Shown here: one piece after another, positions 45,853 through 56,922 of the stretch
Layout of the letters: each line of letters begins with the position of its first letter
Numbering within the stretch: the stretch's first letter is position 1
Assembly (NCBI RefSeq): GCF_029167375.1
Contig: NZ_JARFTP010000011.1
Coordinates: 65,710 to 129,709, forward strand
Direction of reading: 5' to 3'
DNA: 64,000 nt
Source: Tsukamurella sp. 8F
GTDB lineage: Bacteria; Actinomycetota; Actinomycetes; Mycobacteriales; Mycobacteriaceae
Notes under the pieces: generated by a model
Databases searched by the model: none
What the model was told of the DNA's origin: nothing
Seen by the model: only the letters and a program-made list of their open reading frames with translations
Made by a program: the position numbers and the translations under genes

Positions 45853-46580
45853 GGCGCCACCGGTGTGAAGATCCCGGACGGGATCGTGGGCGGCGCGGTC
45901 CGGATGTCGGCCTCGGTGACGGGGAGGTCGCCGTCGAGAGACCTTTGGACGGCGTCGATCACTGCGTCGCGCACATCCGCGACGGTGACCTCCCGACCTG
46001 ATTCCTCCGAGATGGAGGCGACGCCCACGTCGCGTAGGCCGCATGGGATGATCGCGTCGAATCCCGCGAAGCTGTTGTCGCAGTTGAGGGAGAACCCGTG
46101 CATGGTCACGCCGCGCGTGACGCGGATACCGATCGCCGCGACCTTCCGCTCGGGGCGACCACCGCCCGCGGGCAGCCACACGCCGGACCGCCCCTCGACT
46201 CGGCCCGCTTCCAGCCCGTATCCCCGGCACACTTCGATGAGGGCCTGCTCGATGCGGCGCACGTAGTCGACGACGTCGATCGGCGACGCGAGTTGCACGA
46301 TGGGATAGCCGACCAGTTGCCCCGGACCGTGCCACGTGATCTTGCCGCCGCGATCCACCTCGACGACGGGACTGCCGTCGGAGGGGAGGTCGGCGGGCTC
46401 GGTGCGCCGTCCCGCCGTGAACGTGGACGGGTGCTCGAGCAGGAGCAGCGTGTCACCGATCTCTTGGTCGGCACGACGGCCCGCAAGCCGGTGCTGCAGG
46501 TCCCAGGTCTCCCGATAGTCGACGGTGCCGAGGTCGCGCACCTCGAGTGGGCGGGAGTCGGCGCGGGCGGAGCGAGTCAT
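45849..46580 (-). CDS. lipB: Lipoyl(octanoyl) transferase
   Basis: Moves octanoate from acyl carrier protein to lipoyl domains, before LipA adds sulfur. The 243 residues include [40 protein letters not shown], the catalytic Lys in ERKVAAIGI and the catalytic Cys in [13 protein letters not shown] start at 46580. Downstream of the epimerase gene by 10 bases and overlapped at its end by the epoxide-hydrolase-like gene. Confidence 0.96.
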   Translation of the reverse strand: MTRSARADSRPLEVRDLGTVDYRETWDLQHRLAGRRADQEIGDTLLLLEHPSTFTAGRRTEPADLPSDGSPVVEVDRGGKITWHGPGQLVGYPIVQLASPIDVVDYVRRIEQALIEVCRGYGLEAGRVEGRSGVWLPAGGGRPERKVAAIGIRVTRGVTMHGFSLNCDNSFAGFDAIIPCGLRDVGVASISEESGREVTVADVRDAVIDAVQRSLDGDLPVTEADIRTAPPTIPSGIFTPVAP

Positions 46581-46590
46581 GGTAGCGACG

Positions 46591-47514
46591 TTACGCCCGG
46601 CCGTACGGCGCGTCGAACGCGGCGGCGAGGGCGGCGTCGAGTCGCGGGTACGCGAAGTGGAAACCGTCGTCGCGCAATGCTTTCGGCACGGCGCGCTGTG
46701 AGGCGAGCAGGCCTTCGTCGGCTATCTCACCGGCGGCCAGCCGCACGACGGTTCGGGGCACGACCCACGGTGCCGGCCGCCCGACGAAGCGTGCCAGCGC
46801 GTCGCTGAACGCCGCCTGCCGCACGGGGTCGGGCCCGGTGACGTTGATGGGGCCGGACAGGTTCCCGTCCAGGACGTGCAGGACCGCGCGTGCCGCGTCG
46901 TCGATCGCGATCCACGGCAGGTACTGGTGACCGCTGCCGATGCGGCCGCCGAGCGCGAACCTATGGAGTCTGCGCATCGGGGGGAGCAGGCCGCCGCTCG
47001 CGGAGAGCACGTGGCCGAAGCGCAGCTTCGCGACGCGTGTGCCGGCATCTGATGCGGCGGCAGTGGCCTCTTCCCAGTCCAGGCAGAGCTCGGCGAGGAA
47101 GCCGTCACCGTTGGGCGTCGCGTCGACACCCGAATCGATACACACGCCCTCGCCGGCGTCCCCGTAGAAGCCGACCGCGCTGGCGTTCAGGAATACCGGG
47201 ACGCGGGCGGCGGCGACGGCGTCCGCGAGTGCCAGCGTGGGCGCGAGTCGCGAATCCCGCAGCTCCTGCTTGACCGCGCCCGTCCACCGCTGACCGGCGA
47301 TGGGCGCGCCGCAGAAGTCGATCACGGCATCGAAGCCCGTCAGGTCCGGGCGCTCGGGACCCTCGGGGTCCCATCGGATGCTCTTCCCCGTGCCCGACGG
47401 TGAGTCGTACCGGACGAGCCGGACCACCGCATCGCCGCGGGCCGTCAGGGCCTCCGACACAGCAGTGCCGATGAGCCCCGACGAGCCCGCGATCGCGATC
47501 GACCGATCAGCCAC
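46591..47514 (-). CDS. TIGR01777 family NAD-dependent epimerase
   Basis: A 307-residue short-chain dehydrogenase-like protein of the TIGR01777 family. The nucleotide-binding [10 protein letters not shown] is at residues 10-19, and [26 protein letters not shown] and [16 protein letters not shown] are family blocks; the C-terminal DUF1731-like segment is present. Function is unknown. The GTG start abuts the sucB stop (TAAGTG), so it is translated with the E2 gene. Matches Rv2216, also between the E2 gene and lipB. Confidence 0.92.
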   Translation of the reverse strand: MADRSIAIAGSSGLIGTAVSEALTARGDAVVRLVRYDSPSGTGKSIRWDPEGPERPDLTGFDAVIDFCGAPIAGQRWTGAVKQELRDSRLAPTLALADAVAAARVPVFLNASAVGFYGDAGEGVCIDSGVDATPNGDGFLAELCLDWEEATAAASDAGTRVAKLRFGHVLSASGGLLPPMRRLHRFALGGRIGSGHQYLPWIAIDDAARAVLHVLDGNLSGPINVTGPDPVRQAAFSDALARFVGRPAPWVVPRTVVRLAAGEIADEGLLASQRAVPKALRDDGFHFAYPRLDAALAAAFDAPYGRA

Positions 47515-49257
47515 TTACAGGCCCAGATCGGCCTCGAACGCGCCCTCTTCGAGACGATGCTTGATCGTGGTGAGGAACCTGCCGGCGTCGGCGCCGTCGA
47601 CCAGGCGGTGATCGTAGGTCAGCGGCAGGAACGACATCGAGTGGATACCGATGGACTCGGTGCCGGCCGAGTCGGTCACCACGACCGGGCGCTTGACGAT
47701 CGCGCCGGTGCCCAGCATCGCGGCCTGCGGCGGGACCAGGATCGGGGTGTCGAACAGCGCACCCTGGCTGCCGATGTTGGTGATGGTGAACGTGCCGCCC
47801 GACAACTCGTCGGGCTTGAGGCCGTTGTTGCGCGTGCGGTCGGCGAGGTCGGAGATGGCGCGGGCCAGCCCGGCCAGGCTCAGATCCTCGGCATTCTTGA
47901 TAACCGGCGACAACAGGCCCTGCTCCGTGTCGACTGCGATGCCGAGGTTGACGACGCCGTGGTAGGTGATCTCCTTGGCCGCCTCGTCGATCGATGCGTT
48001 CACGTTGGGGTGCAGCTTCAGCGCCTCGACAACGGCCTTCGCGATGAACGGCAGGTACGTCAGGTTGACGCCCTCGTTCGCCTTGAAGCTCGCCTTCGCC
48101 TTCGCGCGGAGTGCGACGATACGGCTGAAGTCGACCTCGAACACCTGCGTGAGCTGCGCGGACTCCTGTAGCGATTCGCGGGTCTTCTTGGCGGTGATCT
48201 GCCGGATGCGGTTGATCTTCTGGGTGGTGCCGCGCAGCGATGCCAGCTCGGGACGCACACCCTTGGGTGCCGCCGGTGCCGGTGAAGCCGCCGGTGCCGC
48301 CGCCTCGGAGGCCGGAGCAGCGGCGGGCGTCTTGCCTGCCTCCGCGGCTGCGAGCACGTCCTGCTTGCGGATGCGTCCGCCGACACCGGTGCCCTTGACG
48401 GTGTTGAGGTCGACGTTGTTGTCGGCGGCCAGCTTGCGCACTAGAGGAGTGACATAGGGTGTCGACTCCGACGCCGCCGGGGGAGCGGACGCAGCTGCGG
48501 GCTCGGCCTCCGCCTTGGCCTCCGGCTCGGTTTCCGCCTTGGGCTCAGGCTTGGGGGCGGGCTCGGGCTCGGGTTCAGGTTCCGTCTTCTCGGCGGGTTC
48601 GGAGGCAGCGGCGGGTGCGGAATCCGCGTCACCGACGACCGCCAGCACTCCACCTACGGCGACGACGTCGTCCTCCTCGGCTTTTATCTCGAGGAGGGTG
48701 CCCGCGACCGGAGACGGGATCTCGGTGTCGACCTTGTCGGTCGAGACCTCGAGCAGCGGCTCGTCGACGGCGATGTCATCGCCTACGGCCTTCAGCCAGC
48801 GCGTGACCGTCCCCTCGGTGACGGACTCGCCGAGCTCCGGCATCTTGACCTCGGTGCCGGACGCAGACCCGCCCGACGACGATGACTTCGCTGGTGCGGA
48901 CTCGGCTGGTGCGGACTCGGCTGGTGCGGACTCGGCTGGTGCGGACTCGGCAGCAGGAGTCTCAGCAGGCTCGGGTTCCGCCTCGGCGGCGGGTGCGGGA
49001 GCGGAGTCGGAACTCTCGCCGGCGTCACCGATCTCGGCCAGAGCTCCGCCGACCTCGACGACATCGTCCTCCTGAGCCAGGATCTTCAGCAGCACGCCCG
49101 AGGCCGGCGACGGGATCTCGGTGTCGACCTTGTCGGTCGACACCTCGAGCAAGGGCTCGTCCTCGGTGACGGTGTCGCCCTCCTGCTTCAGCCAGCGGGT
49201 GACGGTGCCCTCGGTGACGCTCTCCCCGAGCGCCGGCATCTGGACGGAGAAGGCCAT
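47515..49257 (-). CDS. sucB: Dihydrolipoamide acyltransferase (E2) with two lipoyl domains
   Basis: E2 core of a 2-oxoacid dehydrogenase complex. Two lipoyl domains are seen, lipoylated at Lys43 and Lys175 in [11 protein letters not shown], then an E1/E3-binding domain ([24 protein letters not shown], about 290-325) and the acyltransferase domain with TYDHRLVDG near the end. The ortholog in M. tuberculosis (Rv2215, dlaT) serves pyruvate dehydrogenase despite the sucB name. GAGGAG precedes the ATG by ten bases. The first linker has a 15-base repeat coding for AESAP-type units. 580 residues, in line with the family. Confidence 0.95.
   Translation of the reverse strand: MAFSVQMPALGESVTEGTVTRWLKQEGDTVTEDEPLLEVSTDKVDTEIPSPASGVLLKILAQEDDVVEVGGALAEIGDAGESSDSAPAPAAEAEPEPAETPAAESAPAESAPAESAPAESAPAKSSSSGGSASGTEVKMPELGESVTEGTVTRWLKAVGDDIAVDEPLLEVSTDKVDTEIPSPVAGTLLEIKAEEDDVVAVGGVLAVVGDADSAPAAASEPAEKTEPEPEPEPAPKPEPKAETEPEAKAEAEPAAASAPPAASESTPYVTPLVRKLAADNNVDLNTVKGTGVGGRIRKQDVLAAAEAGKTPAAAPASEAAAPAASPAPAAPKGVRPELASLRGTTQKINRIRQITAKKTRESLQESAQLTQVFEVDFSRIVALRAKAKASFKANEGVNLTYLPFIAKAVVEALKLHPNVNASIDEAAKEITYHGVVNLGIAVDTEQGLLSPVIKNAEDLSLAGLARAISDLADRTRNNGLKPDELSGGTFTITNIGSQGALFDTPILVPPQAAMLGTGAIVKRPVVVTDSAGTESIGIHSMSFLPLTYDHRLVDGADAGRFLTTIKHRLEEGAFEADLGL
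48890..48949. repeat. 15-base tandem repeat x4 in the sucB linker
   Basis: GCTGGTGCGGACTCG repeats exactly four times on the plus strand. On the coding (minus) strand it encodes Glu-Ser-Ala-Pro-Ala units in the flexible Ala/Pro-rich linker between the two lipoyl domains. Such an exact repeat may vary in copy number without frame loss. Confidence 0.9.
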
Positions 49258-49423
49258 GGTCGTTGACTCCTCGTGTAGTTCTGCTGCGTGGTTATGGCTA
49301 GCTTGGTCGATATCGGGCCGGTTGCTGCGTGATATCGCGGATAAATCCTGTGACGGCGGGTGTGTCCGCCACCGGACTCAAACCCTACCCGCCGCGCCCG
49401 TCACGCTGCGGAGGTCGTGCGGA

Positions 49424-50914
49424 TCAACCTTCTGCGGCGATGTCCCGGAGCACCGCGAGCATGGTGCGTACCGGTACGCCCGTACCACCTTTCGGTGTGT
49501 ATCCCCAGGCCCCACCGGTATTGAACGCCGGGCCGGCCACGTCGATGTGTGCCCACTGGACGCCGTCGGACACGAATTCCCGCAGGTATACGCCCGCCAG
49601 CAGCATGCCGCCCCACCGGCTCGGGCCGACGTTGGCGAGGTCGGCGACGCGACTGTCGATATCGGCGCGCAGCTCCTCGGGGAAGGGCATCGGCCAGCCG
49701 CCCTCTCCCACGGAGCGGGACAGCGAGGCGACCCGGTCGCGGAATGCGTCGGTGCCCATGACACCCGGGGTACGGGTGCCGAGCGCGACCATCTGCGCCC
49801 CGGTCAGCGTCGCGGTGTCGATCAGGTAGTCGGGTCCGTCCTCGCACGCGCGGACGATCGCGTCGGCAAGGATCAGCCGTCCCTCGGCATCGGTGTTGAG
49901 GACCTCGACCGTGGTGCCGCCGTACTGGGTGAGCACGTCGCCGGGACGCTGGGCGGTCGCGGACGGCATGTTCTCGGCCATCGGGACGGTGGCGACGACG
50001 TCGACGGCGATCTTCAACCGCGCGGCGAGAGCGACGGTGGCGACGACCGCTGCTGCGCCTCCCATATCGGAGGTCATGTTCTCCATGCCGGGCGCGGGCT
50101 TGATGGAGATGCCGCCGGTGTCGAAGGTGATGCCCTTACCGACCAGAGCGACCTTCTTGGCGCCTTCGACGCCGGAGGCGTAGGACAGGCGTACCAGCCG
50201 CGGAGGGCGCGAGCTCCCCTGCCCGACCCCGACGATGCCGCCGTAGCCGCCCGCGGCGAGGTACTCCTCGTCGAAGACCTCGACCTCGAGACCCGCGGCC
50301 TCGCCCAGCGCGCGGGCACGCTCGGCGAACTCGGCGGGGTACAACGCGTTCGGCGGGGTGTTGACGAAATCGCGCGCGGTGGCGACGGCGTCCGCGGTCG
50401 CGACGGCCGTGTCGACCACGGACTGCGCCTCGTCGCCGGCTGCGCCGAGCAGAACCACCGAGCCGAGCGGCGCGCGTTTGGGGGCGGACTTCTCCGAGCG
50501 GAACTCGGCGAAGCGGTAGGCGCCGAGCGCGAAGCCCTCGACGGTGGCGGCCAGGTCCAGTGCCGACAGCGTCGTGACCGCGGAGGTCGCTCCCTCGAGA
50601 GCCCGCGCCGCGTTGCCGGCGGCCTTACGCACACCGTCGGCGGTGAGCTCGTCCGCCGCACCCAGACCGACTCCGAGCACCGAGGTGACGGCACCGCCGT
50701 CGGCGGGGATCCGGGTGACCTCTCCGGCCTTTCCTGTGGCGCCCACGAGCGCGAGGCCAGACAGGATGGACGCCCTTGCGCCCTCGTCGAGGAAGTCGGA
50801 ACCGGGGGCGAGCACCGGGCCGTCGTCACCCTTCGTGAGGCCGAGGACCAATACGTCCGCCGTGTCCGACGAGGTGGTCGAGAGCGTGAATTCGGGTGCG
50901 CTACTGCTGGTCAC
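49424..50914 (-). CDS. pepA: Leucyl aminopeptidase (M17)
   Basis: A 496-residue metallo-aminopeptidase. The catalytic M17 signature NTDAEGRL is intact, with [15 protein letters not shown] and the metal-binding [11 protein letters not shown]. The N-terminal 150 residues form the macro-like domain. GTG start at 50914 with AGGAG seven bases before. Upstream of the E2 gene on the same strand, with 166 bases between. Corresponds to Rv2213. Confidence 0.95.
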   Translation of the reverse strand: MTSSSAPEFTLSTTSSDTADVLVLGLTKGDDGPVLAPGSDFLDEGARASILSGLALVGATGKAGEVTRIPADGGAVTSVLGVGLGAADELTADGVRKAAGNAARALEGATSAVTTLSALDLAATVEGFALGAYRFAEFRSEKSAPKRAPLGSVVLLGAAGDEAQSVVDTAVATADAVATARDFVNTPPNALYPAEFAERARALGEAAGLEVEVFDEEYLAAGGYGGIVGVGQGSSRPPRLVRLSYASGVEGAKKVALVGKGITFDTGGISIKPAPGMENMTSDMGGAAAVVATVALAARLKIAVDVVATVPMAENMPSATAQRPGDVLTQYGGTTVEVLNTDAEGRLILADAIVRACEDGPDYLIDTATLTGAQMVALGTRTPGVMGTDAFRDRVASLSRSVGEGGWPMPFPEELRADIDSRVADLANVGPSRWGGMLLAGVYLREFVSDGVQWAHIDVAGPAFNTGGAWGYTPKGGTGVPVRTMLAVLRDIAAEG

Positions 50915-51017
50915 GGTGGTGCTCCTGCGGTCGACGGCGATACTTCTGGTTCAGGCGGCGATGCTACGCCCGAGGACCGAGGGGCACGGCCTCGGTACTG
51001 CCGTACCATCAGCAAAC

Positions 51018-52283
51018 GTGGAGGTTATCGACCTGAATCCGGAAGTCGGCGCGGTCGACAGACGGTGGGAGACCGAGCCCGACACCTATTGGGCGGCAAT
51101 CGACGCCGCGACGACCGGGCTGGACGCGCCCGTGTTCGCGGCTGATCTCGCGGCTCTGCGGTTCAACACCGGATCGATGCTGCGCCGCGCCGCCGGCAAG
51201 CCGATCCGCATCGCATCGAAGTCGCTGCGCTGTCGCGGGATGCTGGACGCCCTACTCGCGATCGACGGATTCGCGGGGGTGCTCGCTTACGACGTCGCCG
51301 AAGCACACTGGCTCGCGACCGACACCGACGCCCGGCCCGGCTGCCCCGACGTCCTGGTCGCGTATCCGAGCGCCGACCTCGGCGCCCTCGCGGCATTGGC
51401 AGCAGACGAGGACGCCGTGAGCCGGGTGACGCTGATGGTGGACGATCCTGCGCAACTGGACCTCGTCGACGCGGCCGTGCCGCCCAGTCGGCGGCCCGAC
51501 CTGCGGGTGTGCATCGATATCGATGCATCGTTCCAAGCGCCGGCGCTGGGACATCTCGGCGTCCGCCGGTCGCCCGTCCGAACTCGCGCGGAGGCCTCGG
51601 TGCTCGCAATGACCATCGGTGGCCGCAAGGGATTCCGGCTCGTCGGTGTCATGACCTACGACGCACAGATCGCCGGGGTCGGGGACCGTGGGATGCGTGC
51701 GCCCGGAGGGTCCGCACTGGTGCGGGCGATGCAGGGGGCTTCCTGGGACGAACTGGTGACGCGGCGGCGCGAGATCCTCACGGACCTGCGTCGAATCGCT
51801 CCCCTGGAGTTCGTGAACGGCGGCGGAACAGGATCGCTCGAGCGCAACGCCGAGGATCCCAACATCACCGACATCGCGGCTGGAAGCGGTCTGTACGGAC
51901 CCACGCTGTTCGACGCCTACTCGCACTTCATGCCTGCCCCCGCAACGGGTTTCGGGCTCGCTGCCACGCGCAGACCCGCCCCCGACGTGATCACGTGTCA
52001 CGGCGGCGGCTGGATCGCATCGGGTCCGGCGGGTTCGGACCGCGTTCCGCGTCCTGTGTGGCCGTCGGGCCTGAAGCTGCTCGCGCGCGAGGGCGCAGGC
52101 GAGGTCCAGACGCCACTACGGGGTGAGGGCGCCGCGCGCATCCCGCTCGGTGACCGCGTGTGGTTCCGGCACGCCAAGGCGGGCGAGCCGTGCGAGCATA
52201 CGGAGCGCATCGTGGTGGTCGCAGACGGTGGCGTCGTCGACGAGCTGCCGACGTATCGCGGTGAGGGGAAGGTGTTCTTGTGA
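51018..52283 (+). CDS. PLP-dependent DSD1-like amino acid deaminase/aldolase
   Basis: A 421-residue PLP enzyme with an alanine racemase-type barrel and a DSD1-like (D-serine/D-threonine dehydratase) C-terminal domain. The PLP-binding Lys68 is in PIRIASKSLRC; GGGTGSLERNAEDP is the cofactor phosphate loop region, and the C terminus has FRHAKAGEPCEHTERI with a likely metal-binding Cys/His pair. Probably acts on a D-amino or hydroxy-amino acid. GTG start at 51018. The stop overlaps the oxidase start by four bases. Similar gene pairs exist at the M. tuberculosis Rv1769-Rv1771 locus, as I recall. Confidence 0.85.
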   Translation: MEVIDLNPEVGAVDRRWETEPDTYWAAIDAATTGLDAPVFAADLAALRFNTGSMLRRAAGKPIRIASKSLRCRGMLDALLAIDGFAGVLAYDVAEAHWLATDTDARPGCPDVLVAYPSADLGALAALAADEDAVSRVTLMVDDPAQLDLVDAAVPPSRRPDLRVCIDIDASFQAPALGHLGVRRSPVRTRAEASVLAMTIGGRKGFRLVGVMTYDAQIAGVGDRGMRAPGGSALVRAMQGASWDELVTRRREILTDLRRIAPLEFVNGGGTGSLERNAEDPNITDIAAGSGLYGPTLFDAYSHFMPAPATGFGLAATRRPAPDVITCHGGGWIASGPAGSDRVPRPVWPSGLKLLAREGAGEVQTPLRGEGAARIPLGDRVWFRHAKAGEPCEHTERIVVVADGGVVDELPTYRGEGKVFL

Positions 52284-53638
52284 GCGGAGCGACGGGGAAG
52301 TCCAGCCGGTGGGTGCCCTCATGGGAGCAGTGGCTGTCTCGGCCGGGGGAGTGGCGCAACTGGGGCCGCACCGAGAGCGCACGGCCCAACTACACCGCGC
52401 GTCCGTCGAAGATCGAGGACGTCTGCCAGGTGGTGCAGCGGGCCGTCGAACGCGACGGTGCCGTCAAAGCGCTGGGCGCGGGCCACTCCTTCACCGGTAT
52501 CGCGCGGCCGCGAGACGTCGCACTGTCTCTGGAGCACATGCGCGGCCTCGTCGCCGTGGACGCGTCCGCCCGGCGGGTAACGCTGCGCGCGGGCACCTTC
52601 CTGCACGAGATCCCGGCTCTGTTGGAGCCGCACGGTCTGGCGATGCCGAACCTCGGTGATATCGACCGCCAGACTCTCGCGGGCGCCATCTCGACGGGGA
52701 CACACGGCACGGGAACGGCGTTCGGTGGGATCGCCACGCAGGTGGTGGGTGCGACTCTCGTCGACGGTACCGGCCAGGTGCGCGTCGTGTCGGAGGACGA
52801 CCCGCACCTGCGGGGCGTGGCCGTAGGTCTCGGGGCACTGGGAGTTCTGGTCGAGGTGACGCTGCAGTGCGTGGAAGCTTTCGTGCTGGAGGCCGTGGAA
52901 TCGCCCGCGCCCCTCGACGAGGTGATCGACGGCTACCTCGATCGGGTCGGGGCGGCCGACCACTATGAGTTCTACTGGTTTCCCGGTACCTCCGTGGCGC
53001 TGACGAAGACGAACACGCGGCTGCCCGCCTCCGCCTCGACCAGTCCGCTGACCGACGTCCGGCGGTTCGTCGACGACCGCGTGGTATCCAATGAGGCGCT
53101 GCGCGCGATGTGCGAGATCGGCCGCGCGGCACCGTCGTTGACTCCCAAGCTGATCTCTTTGGCCACGTCCCTGACCGGCGACCGGCGGTTCTCCGACGTC
53201 TCGACGGGTGTGTTCACCACGCGTCGCACAGTGCGCTTTCGCGAGTCGGAATGGGCTGTGCCGCTTGATCGTACAATGGAAGCATTCGCGGCCGTGCGTT
53301 CGCTGGTCGAGTCGCGCGATTGGAACATCACCTTCCCCATCGAGGTGCGGGCCGCTGCGGCCGACGACCTGTGGCTGTCCACCGCGAGCGGCCGCGAGAG
53401 CGGTTACATCGCCGTGCATCGCTACTACCGCGACGAGGACACCGAGTACTTCCGCGAGGTCGAGAAGGTGATGCTCTCGTTCGGCGGGCGGCCGCACTGG
53501 GGGAAGATGCACACCCGCTCAGCGGACTTCTTCACGTCGGAGTACCCGCGCTTCGGCGAGTTCCTGGAGCTGCGTGACACTTTCGATCCACACCGCGTGT
53601 TCGCCAACGATTACCTGGATCGGGTGCTGGGGGTGTAG
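52280..53638 (+). CDS. FAD-linked sugar-1,4-lactone oxidase/dehydrogenase
   Basis: A 452-residue flavoprotein of the D-arabinono/L-gulono-1,4-lactone oxidase (ALO) family. The N-terminal FAD-binding domain has ALGAGHSFTGIA and STGTHGTGTAFGGI; the C-terminal domain ends with the HWGK motif conserved in aldonolactone oxidoreductases, then a hydrophobic tail. The related Rv1771 protein was described as an L-gulono-1,4-lactone dehydrogenase. The GTG start overlaps the preceding gene's stop (GTGA), so the two are translated together. Confidence 0.9.
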   Translation: MSGATGKSSRWVPSWEQWLSRPGEWRNWGRTESARPNYTARPSKIEDVCQVVQRAVERDGAVKALGAGHSFTGIARPRDVALSLEHMRGLVAVDASARRVTLRAGTFLHEIPALLEPHGLAMPNLGDIDRQTLAGAISTGTHGTGTAFGGIATQVVGATLVDGTGQVRVVSEDDPHLRGVAVGLGALGVLVEVTLQCVEAFVLEAVESPAPLDEVIDGYLDRVGAADHYEFYWFPGTSVALTKTNTRLPASASTSPLTDVRRFVDDRVVSNEALRAMCEIGRAAPSLTPKLISLATSLTGDRRFSDVSTGVFTTRRTVRFRESEWAVPLDRTMEAFAAVRSLVESRDWNITFPIEVRAAAADDLWLSTASGRESGYIAVHRYYRDEDTEYFREVEKVMLSFGGRPHWGKMHTRSADFFTSEYPRFGEFLELRDTFDPHRVFANDYLDRVLGV

Positions 53639-53744
53639 ACACACCGCGGCCGTTCTATTCGCTGCGCTACCGATTGAAAACTCTGCGCGCCAGTCGATTT
53701 CCGTGTAAGAAACCTGCACAGGATCGTGGGCATCCAGAGACGAG

Positions 53745-55577
53745 GTGCAGGAGATGGAACTCAGTCGCGATTGGGGCGGGGAGTGGCTTGATTCCCTACA
53801 GTGGATAGCCATCGCGTTCGTGGTCACAGTGGTTGTAGGCGGCGTCGTAACGGCCGTGATTCTGGCGTCAACGGCTGTGGGCAGACATTTTTGGTCGGTC
53901 AACCGGGACTTCTTCTTCAAGCAAGACGCACGGGGCCTAGCGATGGTCTGGGGATCGATGGTGTTGCTTACGTTGTTCCTCCTGGGCTCGGTCCGCCTCG
54001 ACTATGTGCTGTCCTTTCAGGGCAACGACATGTATACGGCGATCCAAGCGGGCGCAGCGGCGCTGGGTGAGAAGAATCGGGCGGCGCTCGATTCCGCACA
54101 GTCCGTGTTCTGGTTCTCGGTGCGGATTTTCGGGGTGCTGGCCACAATTCACGTACTGCGATCGATCGTGGCGCAGTTCGTGTGGTACCGCTTCGAGTGT
54201 CGATGGCGGAGTTGGCTGACGTCGGAACTCATAGGCGACTGGATGGGAGGCGAGGCAGCGTATCGTGCTCGCTTCGTCGAGGCGCCGGGCGACAACCCGG
54301 ACCAGCGCATAGACGTCGACGTTACCGACTCCGTCGAGCTCACTCAGACTCTCTACGGCGGCCTGGTCACTGCAATGGTGTCAATGGTCGTCTTCACCAA
54401 GTTGCTGTGGGACCTGTCGGGACCTCTGTCACCATTCGGTGTCACCGTGCCACACACTCTGGTGTGGATCACGTTCGCCTTTTTCATCCTGTCCACTGCA
54501 GTCACGTGGATCATCGGTCGCCCCATGATCAGGTGGAATTTCCGGTATCAGCGCGAGACCGGCGCGTTTCGTGCCCAACTCGTGCACACGCGGGACGCCG
54601 CGGAAGAGATCGCCCTGGTGCGCGGCGGCCGTTCAGAGGTACGCAGCCTGAATGTACTGTTCGGCGGCGTGATCCGCTCGTTCTGGCGTCTCGCACTGCA
54701 GACGATCGGAGTCAGCGCATGGGATCTGTCCGCACGACAGACCGGTGTCATCCTGCCGATCCTGGTGCAGTCGTCCCGGTTCTTCTCCGGTGGCATCACC
54801 CTTGGCGGTATGACTCAGTCGATCAGCGCCTTCGGCTCACTGCAGAGTTCGCTGGTCTTCCTGCAGACCAACTACCCGTCGTACGCGCACTACCGAGCCG
54901 CCCTCATCCGTCTGCACGGTCTGAAGCAGACCAACACGGAGGCGCGCAAGGTCGAGCTGCCACTGGTCGGCGTACCGCCCACGGGAGTCGCGCTCCGGCT
55001 CATCGGGGCAGGCGTCACGAAGCCCGATGGAAGTCCGCTGGTTCGCGACCTCAGCCTGGAGGTGCCGACCGGGGGATCGCTGCTGATCCAGGGGCCGTCC
55101 GGTGTCGGCAAGTCGACACTGCTCCGCGCGACTGCTGGTCTGTGGCCTTTCACCGACGGAACTATCGAGGTCAGCCCGCCCTATGTGGTGACGCAGGTGC
55201 CGTACGTCCCGCGCGGCACGCTCAGAGAGGTGCTGGCGTACCCACGCCAGGAAACCGTCGATGAGAACGTTGCGTGACAGGTGCTCACCGACGTCGGGCT
55301 GCGACATCTGGATCCGGCGGATCACAACGTCGACTGGAGCTTTCTGTCGCCGGGTGAGCAGCAACGGCTAGTACTGGCGCGGGCGTTGCTGGCGGAACCG
55401 TCGACCCTGCTGCTGGACGAGGCGACGTCGGCGGTCGATTCGGACTCCGAGATCAGGCTGTACGGGTTGTTGCGGACGCGTTTGCCAGGGGCGGCCATCG
55501 TCTCGGTCGGCCACCGCGCATCGCTCATCCCGCTGCACGATCGGGTGATCACGCTCGAATCGGCGATCGCTCCCTGA
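53745..55577 (+). pseudogene. SbmA/BacA-type ABC transporter interrupted by in-frame TGA
   Basis: One 611-codon reading frame with a TGA at 55275-55277. The first part (510 residues from GTG 53745; ATG 53754 is better placed after GAGG) has six membrane helices of the SbmA_BacA/ABCD type followed by an ATPase with Walker A GPSGVGKST and LREVLAYP. After the TGA, in the same frame, come VLTDVGLRHL, signature LSPGEQQRLVLARALL and Walker B LLLDEATSAVD, ending at 55577. The stop thus cuts the ATPase between the Walker A and signature motifs. A CGA to TGA change (Arg) would explain it. A downstream GTG at 55281 could restart translation, but a 98-residue half ATPase alone is unlikely to work. Confidence 0.8.
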
Positions 55578-55667
55578 GGTTGCCTCGGGGCGGGCCCCGA
55601 TTCCGGGGTGTGCCGGTGAGACGTAGGTTCCAGGTCGCGCGTGCGAGTGGGACGGACGTCCAGCAGG

Positions 55668-56912
55668 ATGTCCGTCATGCGAATCGGATGGGACGCCGTC
55701 GACGGGACGGACGTGGTGGCGCCGGGACAGCGGCTGGCGTGGCCGAAGACGGTCGGTCTCGGCATGCAGCACGTAGTGGCGATGTTCGGGTCGACATTCC
55801 TGGTGCCCGTGCTCACCGGCTTCCCCCCGGCCACGACGTTGCTGTTCAGCGGGATCGGCACGCTGCTGTTCCTGGTGATCACCGGCAACCGGCTGCCGAG
55901 CTACCTCGGCTCGAGCTTCGCCGTCATCGCGCCGATCACCGCGGCGACGGCGACACACGGTGCGGGCAGCGCGCTCGGTGGGATCGTGGCGGTGGGTGCG
56001 CTGCTCATCCTGATCGGCGGGATCGTGCAGCTGGCGGGAACCGCCTGGATCGAGCGGATCATGCCGCCCGTGGTGACGGGTGCGATCGTCGCGCTGATCG
56101 GCCTCAACCTCGCGCCTGCGGCGAAGGCGAACTATGAGAAGGGCGCCGTCACGGCGACGATCACGCTCGTCCTTCTCGTGTTGTCGCTCGCGGTCTTCAA
56201 GGGCATGCTCGGCCGCCTCGCGATCTTCACGTCGGTGGTGATCGGCTACCTGGTCGCGCTCGCCCGTCATGAGGTCGACGCCTCGGCCATCGCGCATACG
56301 GCATGGGTGGGCCTGCCGCACCTGCAGGCACCGTCGTTCTCGTGGGCCGTGCTACCCATGTTTCTGCCGGTGGTGCTGGTACTCGTCGCGGAGAACGTGG
56401 GGCACGTGCGGTCGGTGGCCCAGATGACGGGGGAGGACTACGACTCGTTGATGGGCCGGGCTATCGCCTCAGACGGCCTGGCAACGCTGCTGGCCGGCGC
56501 GGGCGGTGGCTCCGCGACTACGACGTACGCCGAGAACATCGGCGTCATGGCGGCGACCCGTGTCTACTCGACCGCGGCGTACTGGGTAGCCGGCGTGACT
56601 GCGATCCTGCTGGGCATGTCGCCGAAGATCGGGGCGGTCATCGCCTCCGTCCCGCCCGGCGTGCTGGGCGGCGTGACGACCGCGCTGTACGGCCTCGTCG
56701 GGATCCTCGGCATCCGGATCTGGGTGTCCAATCGGGTCGACTTCTCGCAGCCGATCAACCAGATCGTCGCCGCCGTCCCGCTGATCATCGGCATCGCCGA
56801 CTACACCTGGGCGCTCGGGCAGGTGACCTTCACGGGCATCGCGCTGGGATCCGTCGCGGCGATCGTCATCTACCAGGTGATGGCCGGTCTGGCGCGGACC
56901 CACGGGCGATAG
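55668..56912 (+). CDS. Uracil/xanthine permease, NCS2 family
   Basis: A 414-residue membrane transporter with about 12-14 helices. The NCS2 marks are [51 protein letters not shown] and the key [18 protein letters not shown]. It is closest to the uracil group (UraA/PyrP) rather than xanthine transporters. The frame stays open to 55641; ATG 55677 with AGG nine bases upstream is an alternative start to 55668. Ten bases separate its stop from gcvT. Confidence 0.9.
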   Translation: MSVMRIGWDAVDGTDVVAPGQRLAWPKTVGLGMQHVVAMFGSTFLVPVLTGFPPATTLLFSGIGTLLFLVITGNRLPSYLGSSFAVIAPITAATATHGAGSALGGIVAVGALLILIGGIVQLAGTAWIERIMPPVVTGAIVALIGLNLAPAAKANYEKGAVTATITLVLLVLSLAVFKGMLGRLAIFTSVVIGYLVALARHEVDASAIAHTAWVGLPHLQAPSFSWAVLPMFLPVVLVLVAENVGHVRSVAQMTGEDYDSLMGRAIASDGLATLLAGAGGGSATTTYAENIGVMAATRVYSTAAYWVAGVTAILLGMSPKIGAVIASVPPGVLGGVTTALYGLVGILGIRIWVSNRVDFSQPINQIVAAVPLIIGIADYTWALGQVTFTGIALGSVAAIVIYQVMAGLARTHGR

Positions 56913-56922
56913 GGTTGCCCAC

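Noticed and set aside
49300-49360. CGATATC/GATATCG inverted repeat upstream of sucB
   Set aside because: Seven-base arms with a 16-base spacer and no associated regulator; not enough to call an operator.
55275-55277. Selenocysteine at the TGA in the ABC transporter
   Set aside because: The position lies in an ordinary helix-linking region of the ATPase where no Cys or Sec is known, and no SECIS-like hairpin is evident immediately after it.
55578-55620. Terminator after the broken ABC gene
   Set aside because: CGGGGCGGGCCCCG can form only a five-base stem; chance GC-rich pairing is as likely.
56913-56922. Glycine riboswitch before gcvT
   Set aside because: Only ten bases separate gcvT from the preceding gene.
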